Below, in pieces: positions 5,974 through 13,057 of a stretch of 29,036 nt of DNA. Location of the stretch: IMG/VR virus record IMGVR_UViG_3300017783_000143, positions 1 to 29,036 of that record. The stretch is one strand, 5' to 3'. This DNA is from a virus. The notes under the pieces were generated by a model. It searched no databases and had not been told where the DNA came from. It saw only the letters and a program-made list of their open reading frames with translations. The first letter of the stretch is position 1. Every line of letters starts with the position of its first letter. The position numbers and the translations under genes are program-made.

Positions 5974-6221
5974 TGAAGCACATTAACAAAGATATTCAAA
6001 AACAAGCAAAAGCAATAGTAGACAAGAACCCTAGACTTAAGGCACTAAAAAGCCACAGTGAAGGAGAGAAGTATTCTGAGATTAACAGTGGTATAAATGA
6101 CCAAGCATACAAGGATGGATACGATAAAATAAAATGGACTAAAACTGAGGAGAAAGAAAAGCCAAAGTTCCGCGTCAAAGTAAATGGTGTATACCAGGAT
6201 GAACAAGATGAAGAAAAGTAA
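5973..6221 (+). CDS. Small hypothetical protein (82 aa)
   Basis: It starts at a TAATG overlap with the large terminase stop and ends at TAA 6219-6221. The protein is highly charged and lysine-rich (MKHINKDIQKQAKAIVDKNP), with KVNGVYQDEQDEEK at the C-terminus, and no hydrophobic core is apparent, so it is likely elongated or partly disordered. No family recognised. Position between terminase and portal suggests a packaging or head-assembly accessory role, which is context only. The next gene begins inside its end. Confidence 0.6.
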   Translation: MKHINKDIQKQAKAIVDKNPRLKALKSHSEGEKYSEINSGINDQAYKDGYDKIKWTKTEEKEKPKFRVKVNGVYQDEQDEEK

Positions 6222-6387
6222 TTGGCATGGTGGAAAAGGTAGCGGTAGACGTAGCAGTCAAGATGACAACAAGTATGCTGACAATTGGGACAAGATATTT
6301 GGTAAAAGCAGTCATATCAGTAATGACACAACCAGAGGTAATGCTAAGCCAACGCCTCCACAAAAGGAAGTAAAAGATGGTGACTAA
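6199..6387 (+). CDS. Small conserved-type phage protein (59-62 aa) with W-x-x-IFGK motif
   Basis: Candidate starts are ATG 6184, 6199 and 6208; 6199 or 6208 minimises overlap with the preceding gene. The core reads MKKSNWHGGKGSGRRSSQDD followed by YADNWDKIFGK. A glycine/arginine-rich start followed by N/G-W-D/E-x-I-F-G-K is a recurrent pattern of small proteins encoded near terminase and portal genes in many tailed phages; their function is not established to my knowledge. The tail is rich in Pro, Lys and Asp. It overlaps the next gene by 11 nt. Confidence 0.6.
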   Translation: MNKMKKSNWHGGKGSGRRSSQDDNKYADNWDKIFGKSSHISNDTTRGNAKPTPPQKEVKDGD

Positions 6388-6556
6388 AACATACACATTC
6401 TATTGGTATGATATGAGTAGCACATATCAAAAGAAAGACCGAATTAAAAGCATAAACAAAACATGGACAATGAGTAGTGCCAAAGAATTAGAACTGTATG
6501 CAAAGTATGAAGCAAATCATATTGGTGCATTCAAACACGAGGAATATATAAGATGA
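6377..6556 (+). CDS. Small hypothetical protein (59 aa)
   Basis: The ORF runs from ATG 6377 (second codon GTG) to TGA 6554-6556, overlapping its neighbours at both ends (ATGA at its 3' end). It is rich in Tyr, Lys and Ser (MVTKTYTFYWYDMSSTYQKK) and has a helical stretch (SSAKELELYAKYEANHIG). Neither a domain nor a membrane segment is recognised. Dense overlaps in the same direction are its main support. Confidence 0.5.
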   Translation: MVTKTYTFYWYDMSSTYQKKDRIKSINKTWTMSSAKELELYAKYEANHIGAFKHEEYIR

Positions 6557-6723
6557 GAACAAAACACAGAGCAACAACTAGATACAGTAATGGTGGCAAA
6601 TACAGAGGCAAAGTTATACCTCATGATGAAATACAAAGACGTATTGCACAAAGTTACGGATTCAAGTTTACATTACCAGAAGCACCACAACAACAGGAAC
6701 AAATAGAAACCATAACAGTATAA
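6553..6723 (+). CDS. Small basic hypothetical protein (56 aa)
   Basis: The ORF starts in the ATGA overlap with the previous gene and ends at TAA 6721-6723. It is strongly basic at the N-terminus (MRTKHRATTRYSNGGKYRGK) and glutamine-rich at the C-terminus (APQQQEQIETITV), consistent with a nucleic-acid-associated or structural small protein. It is the last gene of the left operon; the terminator at 6792-6828 follows. Confidence 0.5.
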   Translation: MRTKHRATTRYSNGGKYRGKVIPHDEIQRRIAQSYGFKFTLPEAPQQQEQIETITV

Positions 6724-6726
6724 ATA
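6719..6726 (+). promoter_or_regulatory. TATAAATA, exact T4-late-type octamer
   Basis: TATAAATA overlaps the stop of the last left-operon gene. Downstream, before any gene, are a perfect hairpin AACTCT-GTC-AGAGTT (6755-6769) and the terminator at 6792-6828, so initiation here would yield an RNA of about 100 nt. Identity to the T4 late promoter core is seen directly; activity is inferred. Confidence 0.35.
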
Positions 6727-6791
6727 TTGTTGTGTTATAAGTTTTATTTTGGGTAACTCTGTCAGAGTTTGTGTGGGCTAATAACATATTA

Positions 6792-6828
6792 GGAACCTCA
6801 TAGTGTGGCCATTGTGGGGTTTCTTTTT
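6792..6828 (+). terminator. Rho-independent terminator of the left operon
   Basis: GGAACCTCA (6792-6800) pairs with TGGGGTTTC (6815-6823) over nine positions including two G-U wobbles, loop 14 nt, followed by TTTTT (6824-6828). Its position 69 nt after the last gene supports it as the operon end. Confidence 0.8.
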
Positions 6829-6834
6829 GGGCAT

Positions 6835-6886
6835 AAAAAAACGCCTTACTAACAATACACACAATGTTTTATTAAGTAAGGCGTTT
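6835..6886 (-). terminator. Minus-strand rho-independent terminator
   Basis: AAACGCCTTACT (6839-6850) and AGTAAGGCGTTT (6875-6886) are perfect 12-bp reverse complements with a 24-nt loop. Read on the minus strand, the stem runs into seven consecutive T residues (plus A6841-A6835). On the plus strand the stem is followed only by TTTACAT. The signal therefore serves minus-strand transcription. Confidence 0.88.
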
Positions 6887-6999
6887 ACATAAACTATAAC
6901 ATATCACACACACCCGTGTGTAAATTAGGAAACAATAAACATTGTATTCTAATCCAGGAATTCTCCTTAATTAAAAATTAATGTTTCCTTTGTTACAGT
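6835..6999 (-). ncRNA. Candidate minus-strand small RNA (about 165 nt)
   Basis: The interval is framed by a strong sigma70-type promoter (7005-7032) and a perfect intrinsic terminator (6835-6886), both on the minus strand, the opposite direction to every protein gene. No ORF of meaningful length is present; the longest ATG-initiated peptide is MFIVS. The RNA would fold: GGAAACA (6987-6981) with TGTTTCC (6934-6928), AGGA-gaat-TCCT hiding an AAGGAG sequence, and CACA-CGGG-TGTG near 6910. The target or function is unknown. It would be transcribed by unmodified host RNA polymerase and so probably early. Confidence 0.65.
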
Positions 7000-7004
7000 A
7001 GTTA

Positions 7005-7032
7005 ATTATACTTCTTTTTGGATCAAAGTCAA
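7005..7032 (-). promoter_or_regulatory. Strong sigma70-type promoter on the minus strand
   Basis: On the minus strand the sequence reads TTGACT (7032-7027), a 16-nt spacer, then TATAAT (7010-7005). The -10 is a perfect consensus and the -35 has one mismatch. The predicted start is A6999 or an adjacent base. This is the best sigma70-like promoter I found in the window, and it points away from the coding operons. Confidence 0.75.
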
Positions 7033-7058
7033 CCTTTTATGGTATCTTTATTTTATCC

Positions 7059-7097
7059 AAAAAAAAACTACAAAGTGAATGGTCACAATGTAGTTTC
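7059..7097 (-). terminator. Second hairpin with minus-strand T tract
   Basis: AAACTACA (7065-7072) pairs with TGTAGTTT (7089-7096) and an inner GTGA (7075-7078) pairs with TCAC (7083-7086), separated by a symmetric AA/AA internal loop. On the minus strand the stem is followed by nine T residues (plus A7067-A7059). On the plus strand it is followed by CTTTAG, so weak activity there is possible. Any minus-strand transcript entering from the portal side would stop here before reaching the sigma70 promoter. Confidence 0.7.
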
Positions 7098-7103
7098 TTT
7101 AGT

Positions 7104-7138
7104 CTCTGTTATTCAGAGTAGGTTTGCTAGGACAAGCC
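7104..7138. repeat. Two adjacent hairpins upstream of the portal gene
   Basis: CTCTG-ttatt-CAGAG (7104-7118) and GGTTTG-ctagga-CAAGCC (7121-7138, one G-U) lie side by side, just before the hairpin at 7059-7097 when read on the minus strand. They could be part of a second minus-strand RNA ending at 7059, but no clear promoter for it was found between 7140 and 7233. Confidence 0.45.
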
Positions 7139-7189
7139 ATACATACTTACACTTATACACCATATAAACACCAAAGAACTGGTAAAGTA

Positions 7190-7197
7190 GATAAATA
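7190..7197 (+). promoter_or_regulatory. GATAAATA motif upstream of the structural operon
   Basis: GATAAATA ends 36 nt before the portal ATG and is followed by CAATCGTA, close to the CAAGCATA that follows the motif at 20697. It lies exactly where the promoter for the head and tail operon is expected, downstream of the terminator cluster. No sigma70 promoter was seen on the plus strand here. Confidence 0.5.
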
Positions 7198-7233
7198 CAA
7201 TCGTATACAATTTAAAAAACCCATGGGGACTAT

Positions 7234-8946
7234 ATGAGCAAACCTCTCAGTTACGGCGAATTTATCGCTGATATTCACATCTTATATGCAAGATATCATG
7301 ACACCTGGGATCTTTCTTATCGTAGTTTTCTCGGATCAGAGGAATACAAACAAGGCAGATACCTTAAGATGTTCCAAGAAGACCAGCAAACAGGATCCGA
7401 AGTAATCAATACATATACTGTAGATGAATTCGGAAACACAACTGGCAAACACAAATCAAAAGTAACACAACACTACGGTGGCACTGACACAGCATCGGCT
7501 TATGCTGGTAATGAAAGTGATGACAACAGTTACTATGCTGAAAAAATAAACAATGTTAGTTTCTACAACTATGTAAAACTAATTGTAAACGAATACAATT
7601 CCATCCTATTTAAAAATCCAGCACATAGATTATTACCTGAAACACCAGAGATGTTAGCATTTCAACAGAACTGTGATGGAACTGGCAACAGCCTTCCAGA
7701 GTTCTTCAGTATGGTGGACACATTAGTAAGTGTATTTGGTGTGAGTTGGTTAAGTGTTGTTAAGCCTAGCGGATCTGCAATACCGCGTTTCGCAGTTCAT
7801 AATCCACTAGACGTTACCAATTGGGAATTTGGATATAACCAAGACGGTGACCAAGTGTTGCGTAAGTTAGTAGTTAAAGTAGCAGAAGAACAAAACCAAA
7901 CAGTATATAGATACTTTACACCAGAAACAATTGAAACTGTGTTTATGAGTGATGATGAAGATTACTTACCACCAGATATTGAAGGTTTGTTCGAACAAGA
8001 AGACGGTGTGTTTAGAGTAGTGCAAGAAAACGAATTAGGATACATTCCTTGTTTCCCAATTTATCAAGGCATACCTACATATCCTGGAGTTGGTAGTTCA
8101 CCAGTATTAGATGCAAGTATTATACAAAAAGAAGTATACAACTTGAATTCAGAGATATACAGTTCAATCAATTACAGCATTCATCCTACATTAGTAGTTG
8201 ATGAACAAACAGACGAATTGAACAATGGCGAGATTGGTGCCGCCGCAGGTAGTATAGTAAGAGTTAACAGTGGTCTCCAAGGTGAACAAAATTTCACATA
8301 TGAGTTTAGACAACCAAACACTGATCCAGTAACTGAACTAAAAGACCTAATAGACAACAAAATACAAAAGATGTTAGAAACATGTATGATTAGAAGCGAT
8401 GAACTAATCAAAGCATCAAGTAGTGCCGCAATGATAGAAACATTGGACACTAAACTACAAGCATTCATTAGAAAGAAAGCAGTTCAAATGGAAAATGCAG
8501 AAAAACGTGCATTTGATATCTATCATGACTGGACTGGTGAAAGCAATGAAGTAGAAATCAGTTATAATAGACAATACAACAACCGTGCTATGGAGCACGA
8601 ACTAAAAGAATTAAACATGATGATGGATCTATATGATAGATTCTATCAGAATACTACCCAGTTTGTTGCAAGACACTTTAACAGTAGTCTAGAAGCAGAA
8701 GCTGAAGCACAAAGACTAGGTGGTGAAGGATTTCATACCCATGAAAACGAGAATGGAGAAACAATATTCATGCCATTCAAAACACACAAAGAATACGAAT
8801 TAACATTAGAGGCCAGCAACCCAGGCGTTGACTATGAAGAAAGTCAAAGCATAATGGGCCAAGGCGTCAAAGAAGATTTACGTGACAGACTGCGTGATAG
8901 ACTCGAACAGTTATTGACTACGTCAACGACTACTAATAGTTTATAA
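7234..8946 (+). CDS. Portal protein (570 aa)
   Basis: The portal forms the dodecameric ring at one capsid vertex that the terminase docks to and through which DNA moves. The start at ATG 7234 follows a GGGGAC ribosome binding site. The length fits the family. The N-terminal alpha/beta region contains NNVSFYNYVKLIVNEYNSIL, the central wing domain includes DTLVSVFGVSWLSVVKPSG and PRFAVHNPLDVTNWEFG, and the stem region is helical, with KASSSAAMIETLDTKLQAFI followed by RKKAVQMENAEKRAF. The S-S-A-x-x-x-x-x-L-D pattern before the final helices is typical of portals. It is the first gene of the structural operon and precedes the scaffold and capsid genes in the usual order. Confidence 0.88.
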   Translation: MSKPLSYGEFIADIHILYARYHDTWDLSYRSFLGSEEYKQGRYLKMFQEDQQTGSEVINTYTVDEFGNTTGKHKSKVTQHYGGTDTASAYAGNESDDNSYYAEKINNVSFYNYVKLIVNEYNSILFKNPAHRLLPETPEMLAFQQNCDGTGNSLPEFFSMVDTLVSVFGVSWLSVVKPSGSAIPRFAVHNPLDVTNWEFGYNQDGDQVLRKLVVKVAEEQNQTVYRYFTPETIETVFMSDDEDYLPPDIEGLFEQEDGVFRVVQENELGYIPCFPIYQGIPTYPGVGSSPVLDASIIQKEVYNLNSEIYSSINYSIHPTLVVDEQTDELNNGEIGAAAGSIVRVNSGLQGEQNFTYEFRQPNTDPVTELKDLIDNKIQKMLETCMIRSDELIKASSSAAMIETLDTKLQAFIRKKAVQMENAEKRAFDIYHDWTGESNEVEISYNRQYNNRAMEHELKELNMMMDLYDRFYQNTTQFVARHFNSSLEAEAEAQRLGGEGFHTHENENGETIFMPFKTHKEYELTLEASNPGVDYEESQSIMGQGVKEDLRDRLRDRLEQLLTTSTTTNSL

Positions 8947-8993
8947 TTAGACTGGTTAACGATACTTCGTCGTATTAATAGAAGGAGAAAAAG

Positions 8994-9821
8994 ATGTCAA
9001 ATGACATACAGCAAGATACAGTAGTTGACACTGGTGAAAGTCAAACAGTTCCAGAGACTGCAAATTCGGAAGAAAATATCTCTGTTAACAGTAATGAATC
9101 CAAAGTAGAAATACGTGAGGGTCGCTATTTTGTCGATGGCCAACGAATGTTTACCAAGGCAGAAAAGGATGCTATTGCCAAAACGGCAACTAGGGAAGTA
9201 GAACAACGTTTAGTTAATGAACTAGGTGTTGACAGTTTAAGTTCTGTTAAGCAGGTTGTAAAAGAATTACAAACCGCGAATATTACAGAAGGTGAAAGTA
9301 GTTTAGATGTTAGTGCGTTGAAAAACACAGTAGCAAAGAAAGAACAAACCGTAGCCGAACTTAAAGCAGAACTAGAATCCGTTAAAAGCCAATATGTCCT
9401 AGACGCACACGTAGGAAAATTAAAAGACGTTATGCCAAGTGCATGGACGCCTGAACAAAGAAACTCAGTAGTCAAATTAATGAATGCTGATAACATGTTC
9501 AAAGTTGAAGGACAAAGTTTTCACATCGTAGATGGCGAAGATTTTATTACAACTGATGAAGGTCTACCTAACTATAGTGCGGCTGTCGAGAAGATGGGCA
9601 AACAATTAGGTTTACAATTTTCCAAAAAAGGAATCGCTACTGTGGATGCACAAAGCACACCAGTTTCTAACAGTAAGAAGGGTTTAGATGAAGCTAGAAT
9701 GAATTCGGAACCTAGATACAGAGAAGCCTATGTTGCAATGCGTAGACAAAACATAAACTTGTCAAGAGATACTGTGACCAATAAAATGGTAGAGGATTTT
9801 ATGACAAAACGTCAAAGATAA
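8994..9821 (+). CDS. Capsid scaffolding protein (275 aa)
   Basis: The gene lies between portal and major capsid with a strong GAAGGAG ribosome binding site. The protein is acidic at the N-terminus, has a long predicted coiled coil at about residues 100-135 (LKNTVAKKEQTVAELKAEL then ESVKSQYVLD), and ends in a basic C-terminal helix (DFMTKRQR) of the type that contacts coat protein. Such proteins guide procapsid assembly and then leave or are degraded. No protease domain is visible. The identification rests on position, length and coiled-coil composition rather than a specific motif. Confidence 0.75.
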   Translation: MSNDIQQDTVVDTGESQTVPETANSEENISVNSNESKVEIREGRYFVDGQRMFTKAEKDAIAKTATREVEQRLVNELGVDSLSSVKQVVKELQTANITEGESSLDVSALKNTVAKKEQTVAELKAELESVKSQYVLDAHVGKLKDVMPSAWTPEQRNSVVKLMNADNMFKVEGQSFHIVDGEDFITTDEGLPNYSAAVEKMGKQLGLQFSKKGIATVDAQSTPVSNSKKGLDEARMNSEPRYREAYVAMRRQNINLSRDTVTNKMVEDFMTKRQR

Positions 9822-9870
9822 CACTAATGTTGTCTTTGGAGATAAACAATTATAAATAAGGAGACCAGAA

Positions 9871-10851
9871 ATGGCGACATCAAGTAGTGGAATTGGTGAT
9901 TTATTTACAGCCGTAACAGCAGACTTAGTAGACTTTTATGCAGACGCAGTCTTGCTACCAAACCCGGCTTTAATCAGTAATTCAATAAACATCGAGGAAG
10001 GATCAGGTAATTCTGTAAACTTTCCATTAACAGATGCATGGACAACAGCAGGCAGTTCTATCGCAGAATCAGCCAACGTTGTAGCGGCATCAGACCAGTC
10101 CTTTGCAACTTCTGTAGCATCAGCAACAGCAGTAAAAAGAGGAGCAGGAACACAGGTTTCAGAAGAAGCCTTAGAAGACGGACAATTCGACGTTGTTAGA
10201 AATGCAGTAGTAACAAGACTATCTAACTCAGTAGCACAAGCAACTGACGAAGCAGGTTTTAAAGTAATGCTTAACAACACAGAAACTGCACCAACTAATG
10301 GATCAACATTAGACGGATCAGGAACAACAGTTGTCCTACTTAACCAAGCAACAATTAACGGTGGATCAACAGGTGCACTAGACGTTAACGTTGTATTTTC
10401 ACCAGAAGCAATGGGTTACATGTCTAAAAGAGACATTAGTCTTAAAATGGAAGAAGACGTTAAACATGACCAGTATATTATGACTGGAACTGTAAGAAAC
10501 GGATTCACACATTTAAGAAAGAACTTCATTAAAGCAGTTGGTTCTTTAACAGGTTCATATGTAGCCGCTAACAACGTCAACCTAGTTGACTTTGCAGAAG
10601 CAGTTGCAAAACTTAGAGCGGAAAATGCCCCAGCAGACCTTAACGGGTTCTACTATGCAGGTATTACACCTCAAGTTGAATTCTTACTTGCTAATGAATT
10701 AAACGGCGCAGGTTCTACAGGAACTTCAACTATTGGATCACTAAGTGACATTGGTAACAGAGCTCTTTTAGACGCTGTTATTAGTGAAGCAGTTGGTATC
10801 AGATGGTTAAGAACTAATAACCTAGTAACTAACATGGCTAACACCATATAA
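9871..10851 (+). CDS. Major capsid protein (326 aa)
   Basis: The gene has a strong ribosome binding site (AAGGAGACC). The start chosen gives MATSSSGIGDLFTAVTADLV. The Ala/Gly/Thr/Ser-rich composition, N-terminal helical region, central EEGSGNSVNFPLTDAW strand region, VVFSPEAMGYMSKR and C-terminal GIRWLRTNN fit an HK97-fold coat protein. The pattern of a phage coat followed by connector genes supports the assignment. Codons for Thr and Ala look biased toward ACA and GCA, suggesting high expression. A TATAAATA octamer at 9851-9858 lies just before the ribosome binding site, probably too close to act as a promoter. The exact coat subfamily is not certain. Confidence 0.85.
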   Translation: MATSSSGIGDLFTAVTADLVDFYADAVLLPNPALISNSINIEEGSGNSVNFPLTDAWTTAGSSIAESANVVAASDQSFATSVASATAVKRGAGTQVSEEALEDGQFDVVRNAVVTRLSNSVAQATDEAGFKVMLNNTETAPTNGSTLDGSGTTVVLLNQATINGGSTGALDVNVVFSPEAMGYMSKRDISLKMEEDVKHDQYIMTGTVRNGFTHLRKNFIKAVGSLTGSYVAANNVNLVDFAEAVAKLRAENAPADLNGFYYAGITPQVEFLLANELNGAGSTGTSTIGSLSDIGNRALLDAVISEAVGIRWLRTNNLVTNMANTI

Positions 10852-10865
10852 GTTAGGGAGATAAC

Positions 10866-11423
10866 ATGGCATTTCAGAGAGATGGATCAAATAATGTATT
10901 GGCTTTTGCTGAAGCAGAAGACATACGAAACTTGGATCAAAGATTGTTTGAAGCGAATGAGATTTCATTTGCTAACTCTGGAACTGCGGCAACAACTTTA
11001 GAAGAATACCTTGACATATTATGTCAACGTGCAACTGATAGGATTACTACTAAGATGCAGGCTAGTCCCGAATGGTCTACTTACACTAGCAGTAAGAATA
11101 TCAGTAGCACGTCTATTTTGCCAGCTGTCAATAAGAATTTAATTATTGGCAACTTGCAAGATTGGACAGACTTATGTGCAAGTTATGTTTTCAAAGAATA
11201 CTTGTTACCAAAAGTAGCAGACTTTGGAAACCCAGAAAGTTCAGAAGTTATGAAAATTAACTTCTATGATACCAAGTTTAATAACTTGTTTTCAGAGAAA
11301 CTTGCAGTAATTGTGTGGTATGATGTAGATGCAGATGCAACTATAACATCCGCCGATGAACTGGTCAACTACAGAAAAAACCGTAGGACTCGTGGCAAAC
11401 GATTTATAACAAGGGTCAGATAA
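10866..11423 (+). CDS. Head-tail connector / adaptor protein (probable, 185 aa)
   Basis: The gene begins 14 nt after the capsid gene (GGGAGATAAC ribosome binding site). It shows mixed helical content with TTLEEYLDILCQRATDRI and DLCASYVFKEYLLPKVADFG, and a basic C-terminus (YRKNRRTRGKRFITRVR). By position it should be the ring protein joining portal to tail, comparable to HK97 gp6 or lambda gpW/FII-type adaptors. A direct motif match is lacking, so the role is inferred from gene order. The arginine-rich tail would suit contact with DNA or the portal channel. It shares base 11423 with the next gene (TAATG). Confidence 0.65.
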   Translation: MAFQRDGSNNVLAFAEAEDIRNLDQRLFEANEISFANSGTAATTLEEYLDILCQRATDRITTKMQASPEWSTYTSSKNISSTSILPAVNKNLIIGNLQDWTDLCASYVFKEYLLPKVADFGNPESSEVMKINFYDTKFNNLFSEKLAVIVWYDVDADATITSADELVNYRKNRRTRGKRFITRVR

Positions 11424-11821
11424 TGAGTGTAATCAGAAGTAATCTTATAGCACAACTTACCACAAACTTAAATAACAGCAATGTTAGTGTAAGTGCAGAA
11501 CTTCCGTTCGAAAGTGGTGGGGACACGTTGTATGATAAAAACATGAAAACACTTTACGTTGATGAAGAACAAATATCACAAGATACTCTATATGCAGTAT
11601 TGGACAGAAATAACTTTAACACCAACACATCTACACTTAATGCATTCGTCACCCTCGATGCCAAAACCCAATTAAGTGATATCAACAGTATAATCAGTAA
11701 TATATTAAATGCAAAGTCTGTAATTACTAACACTATAACTAGTGAAAGTGATTATGAAACAGAAATTGTCATGGATAAGATTACATATACTTTTGAGTTT
11801 CGCTTTGAAAAAACTGTTTAA
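11423..11821 (+). CDS. Tail terminator / completion protein (probable, 132 aa)
   Basis: The gene starts at the TAATG overlap and ends 14 nt before the major tail protein gene. The predicted fold alternates helices and strands (MSVIRSNLIAQLTTNLNNSN, then VDEEQISQDTLYAVLD, then YETEIVMDKITYTFEFRFE). Tail terminators such as lambda gpU are of this size and lie just before the major tail protein gene. They cap the growing tail tube and form the joining interface. No decisive motif is seen, so confidence comes from order and size. Confidence 0.6.
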   Translation: MSVIRSNLIAQLTTNLNNSNVSVSAELPFESGGDTLYDKNMKTLYVDEEQISQDTLYAVLDRNNFNTNTSTLNAFVTLDAKTQLSDINSIISNILNAKSVITNTITSESDYETEIVMDKITYTFEFRFEKTV

Positions 11822-11835
11822 TATAGGAGAACAAC

Positions 11836-12315
11836 ATGGCAGTAATTAATGTAACAGCCGGTCTTCAAGCAACATTAAACCTAGGAACTACAGAAGCAAT
11901 GAGCCTCCCAGGAGGCACAGATGTTTTAGCAGTTCCCCTTATGCAAGACGTAACTGTAAGTGCAACAACAGGCACAACTCGATACTCAGTATTGAGTAGT
12001 CCAGCCTCAAGTGCATTTACAACAACTAATGAAAATAGTGTTTCTATCAACATGTTGGTAGATGGTGCTACTTTCTTTGGAGATGGTTCCGCAACGAACT
12101 CTATCCAGAATAAAGGATTATTAGAAACATCAAGTGATAAAACAGAGATCTTTTGGTCTGTGGCTTTCAATGAAGGTAATTCAACTGGTGAATATTACGT
12201 TAAAGGCAAAGGTTTCTTAACAGGGTTAACTCCAACTGCATCTATGGATGCCGCTGTATGGGTTAGTCCAATGGAAATCGTGGTTAATGGTGAGATTACA
12301 AAAGTAGTCGTTTAA
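11836..12315 (+). CDS. Major tail protein (159 aa)
   Basis: The protein is Thr/Ser/Gly-rich and predicted mostly beta, with MAVINVTAGLQATLNLGTTE, QDVTVSATTGTTRYSVLSS and WVSPMEIVVNGEITKVVV. It has an AGGAG ribosome binding site. Size, composition and place between the terminator-like gene and the tail chaperones match a siphovirus tail tube subunit that stacks as hexamers around the tape measure. A hairpin at 12344-12366 follows, which may raise its expression relative to downstream genes. Confidence 0.75.
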   Translation: MAVINVTAGLQATLNLGTTEAMSLPGGTDVLAVPLMQDVTVSATTGTTRYSVLSSPASSAFTTTNENSVSINMLVDGATFFGDGSATNSIQNKGLLETSSDKTEIFWSVAFNEGNSTGEYYVKGKGFLTGLTPTASMDAAVWVSPMEIVVNGEITKVVV

Positions 12316-12343
12316 ATACCGTAAACAACATATACAAGTTAGG

Positions 12344-12366
12344 CTCCCTCACATAACGTGGGGGAG
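12344..12366 (+). terminator. Attenuator-type hairpin after the major tail protein gene
   Basis: CTCCCTCAC (12344-12352) pairs with GTGGGGGAG (12358-12366) over nine positions (one G-U) with loop ATAAC. It is followed only by TTTACAC, so the T tract is weak. A partial terminator or 3' RNA stabiliser is more likely than a full stop, since essential tail genes lie downstream. Confidence 0.6.
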
Positions 12367-12392
12367 TTTACACTTTAAGAAAGGAAACAATT

Positions 12393-12626
12393 ATGCAAGA
12401 TATAAAAGCAAAACTACAAGCAATTCTAGACAATGGTCATGATGGCGATACAGTCTACATATACGGTGAAAAGTATAAAACAGCAGAAATTGCCAAAGAG
12501 CACGGAATTGATTTACCTAAAGCCAAGAAGGCGAAGAAACAGGTAAATATAACTGAAGATATACAGGAAGAAGAACATGCAGATATGGGAGAGACATTCG
12601 ACCAAGGACATACTAAAGAGTCTTGA
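12393..12626 (+). CDS. Hypothetical protein (77 aa) in tail module
   Basis: It starts at ATG 12393 with an AAGGAAA ribosome binding site. The N-terminal part (MQDIKAKLQAILDNGHDGDT, VYIYGEKYKTAEIAKEHGID) looks like a small folded domain with a helix-turn-helix-like piece. The rest (KAKKAKK then acidic EDIQEEEHAD) looks disordered. No family is recognised. It overlaps the following small gene by 50 nt in a different frame. Confidence 0.6.
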   Translation: MQDIKAKLQAILDNGHDGDTVYIYGEKYKTAEIAKEHGIDLPKAKKAKKQVNITEDIQEEEHADMGETFDQGHTKES

Positions 12627-12753
12627 AGCCGAAGTAGCAAAAGCACATAACGAAATACGTTGTGCTGAAAAAGATTTAACCAAAGCACAAGGCAGACTAC
12701 AGTTTGCACTTAGTGGAATAAAACATTTAACAGATAAAGATATAGAGGAATAA
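12577..12753 (+). CDS. Small coiled-coil protein (58 aa)
   Basis: ATG 12577 has AGGAAGA upstream and TAA is at 12751-12753, five bases before the next gene. The protein (MQIWERHSTKDILKSLEAE, then VAKAHNEIRCAEKDLTKAQG) is one long amphipathic helix, likely a coiled coil. The 50-nt overlap with the previous ORF is large but each has its own ribosome binding site. The frame change is +1 relative to the preceding ORF and no +1 slippery signal was identified. Function unknown; a tail assembly role is possible from location. Confidence 0.55.
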   Translation: MQIWERHSTKDILKSLEAEVAKAHNEIRCAEKDLTKAQGRLQFALSGIKHLTDKDIEE

Positions 12754-12757
12754 AGAT

Positions 12758-13057
12758 ATGAAGAAATTATCAGACCTAGCGGCAAAACCAGAACTAACAT
12801 CAATCATTATAGACGACAAGGACATCGTAGAGAAATACGGTGACGAACTTGAATTCTTCGTTTATGACAAACTTCCAATTAGCACATACACTAAACTAGC
12901 AAGTCTAGACACAAAGAATGCAGGTGAAATGTATAATGCTGTTAAGGATTTAATTCTTGATGATAAAGGAATGCCAGTTATTAGTGGCGAAAACACTTTA
13001 CCAATGGATGTAATGACATCCGCAGTAGTAAGGGTCACTGAAAACCTGGGAAAGTAA
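12758..13057 (+). CDS. Tail assembly chaperone, short product (lambda G-like, 99 aa)
   Basis: The start at ATG 12758 has GAGGAATAAAG upstream. The protein (MKKLSDLAAKPELTSIIIDD, YGDELEFFVYDKLPISTYTK, ILDDKGMPVISGENTLPMDV) follows the pattern of tail chaperones that coat the tape measure protein during tail assembly. Its stop TAA (13055-13057) directly follows a GGGAAAG heptamer, the same slippery sequence used by lambda for G-to-GT frameshifting. Most ribosomes would make this short form. Confidence 0.85.
   Translation: MKKLSDLAAKPELTSIIIDDKDIVEKYGDELEFFVYDKLPISTYTKLASLDTKNAGEMYNAVKDLILDDKGMPVISGENTLPMDVMTSAVVRVTENLGK

Noticed and set aside
9851-9858. TATAAATA as promoter for the major capsid gene
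   Set aside because: A start about 6 nt downstream would fall at about 9864, after the ribosome binding site AAGGAG (9857-9862), which would be excluded from the transcript; probably AT-rich chance.
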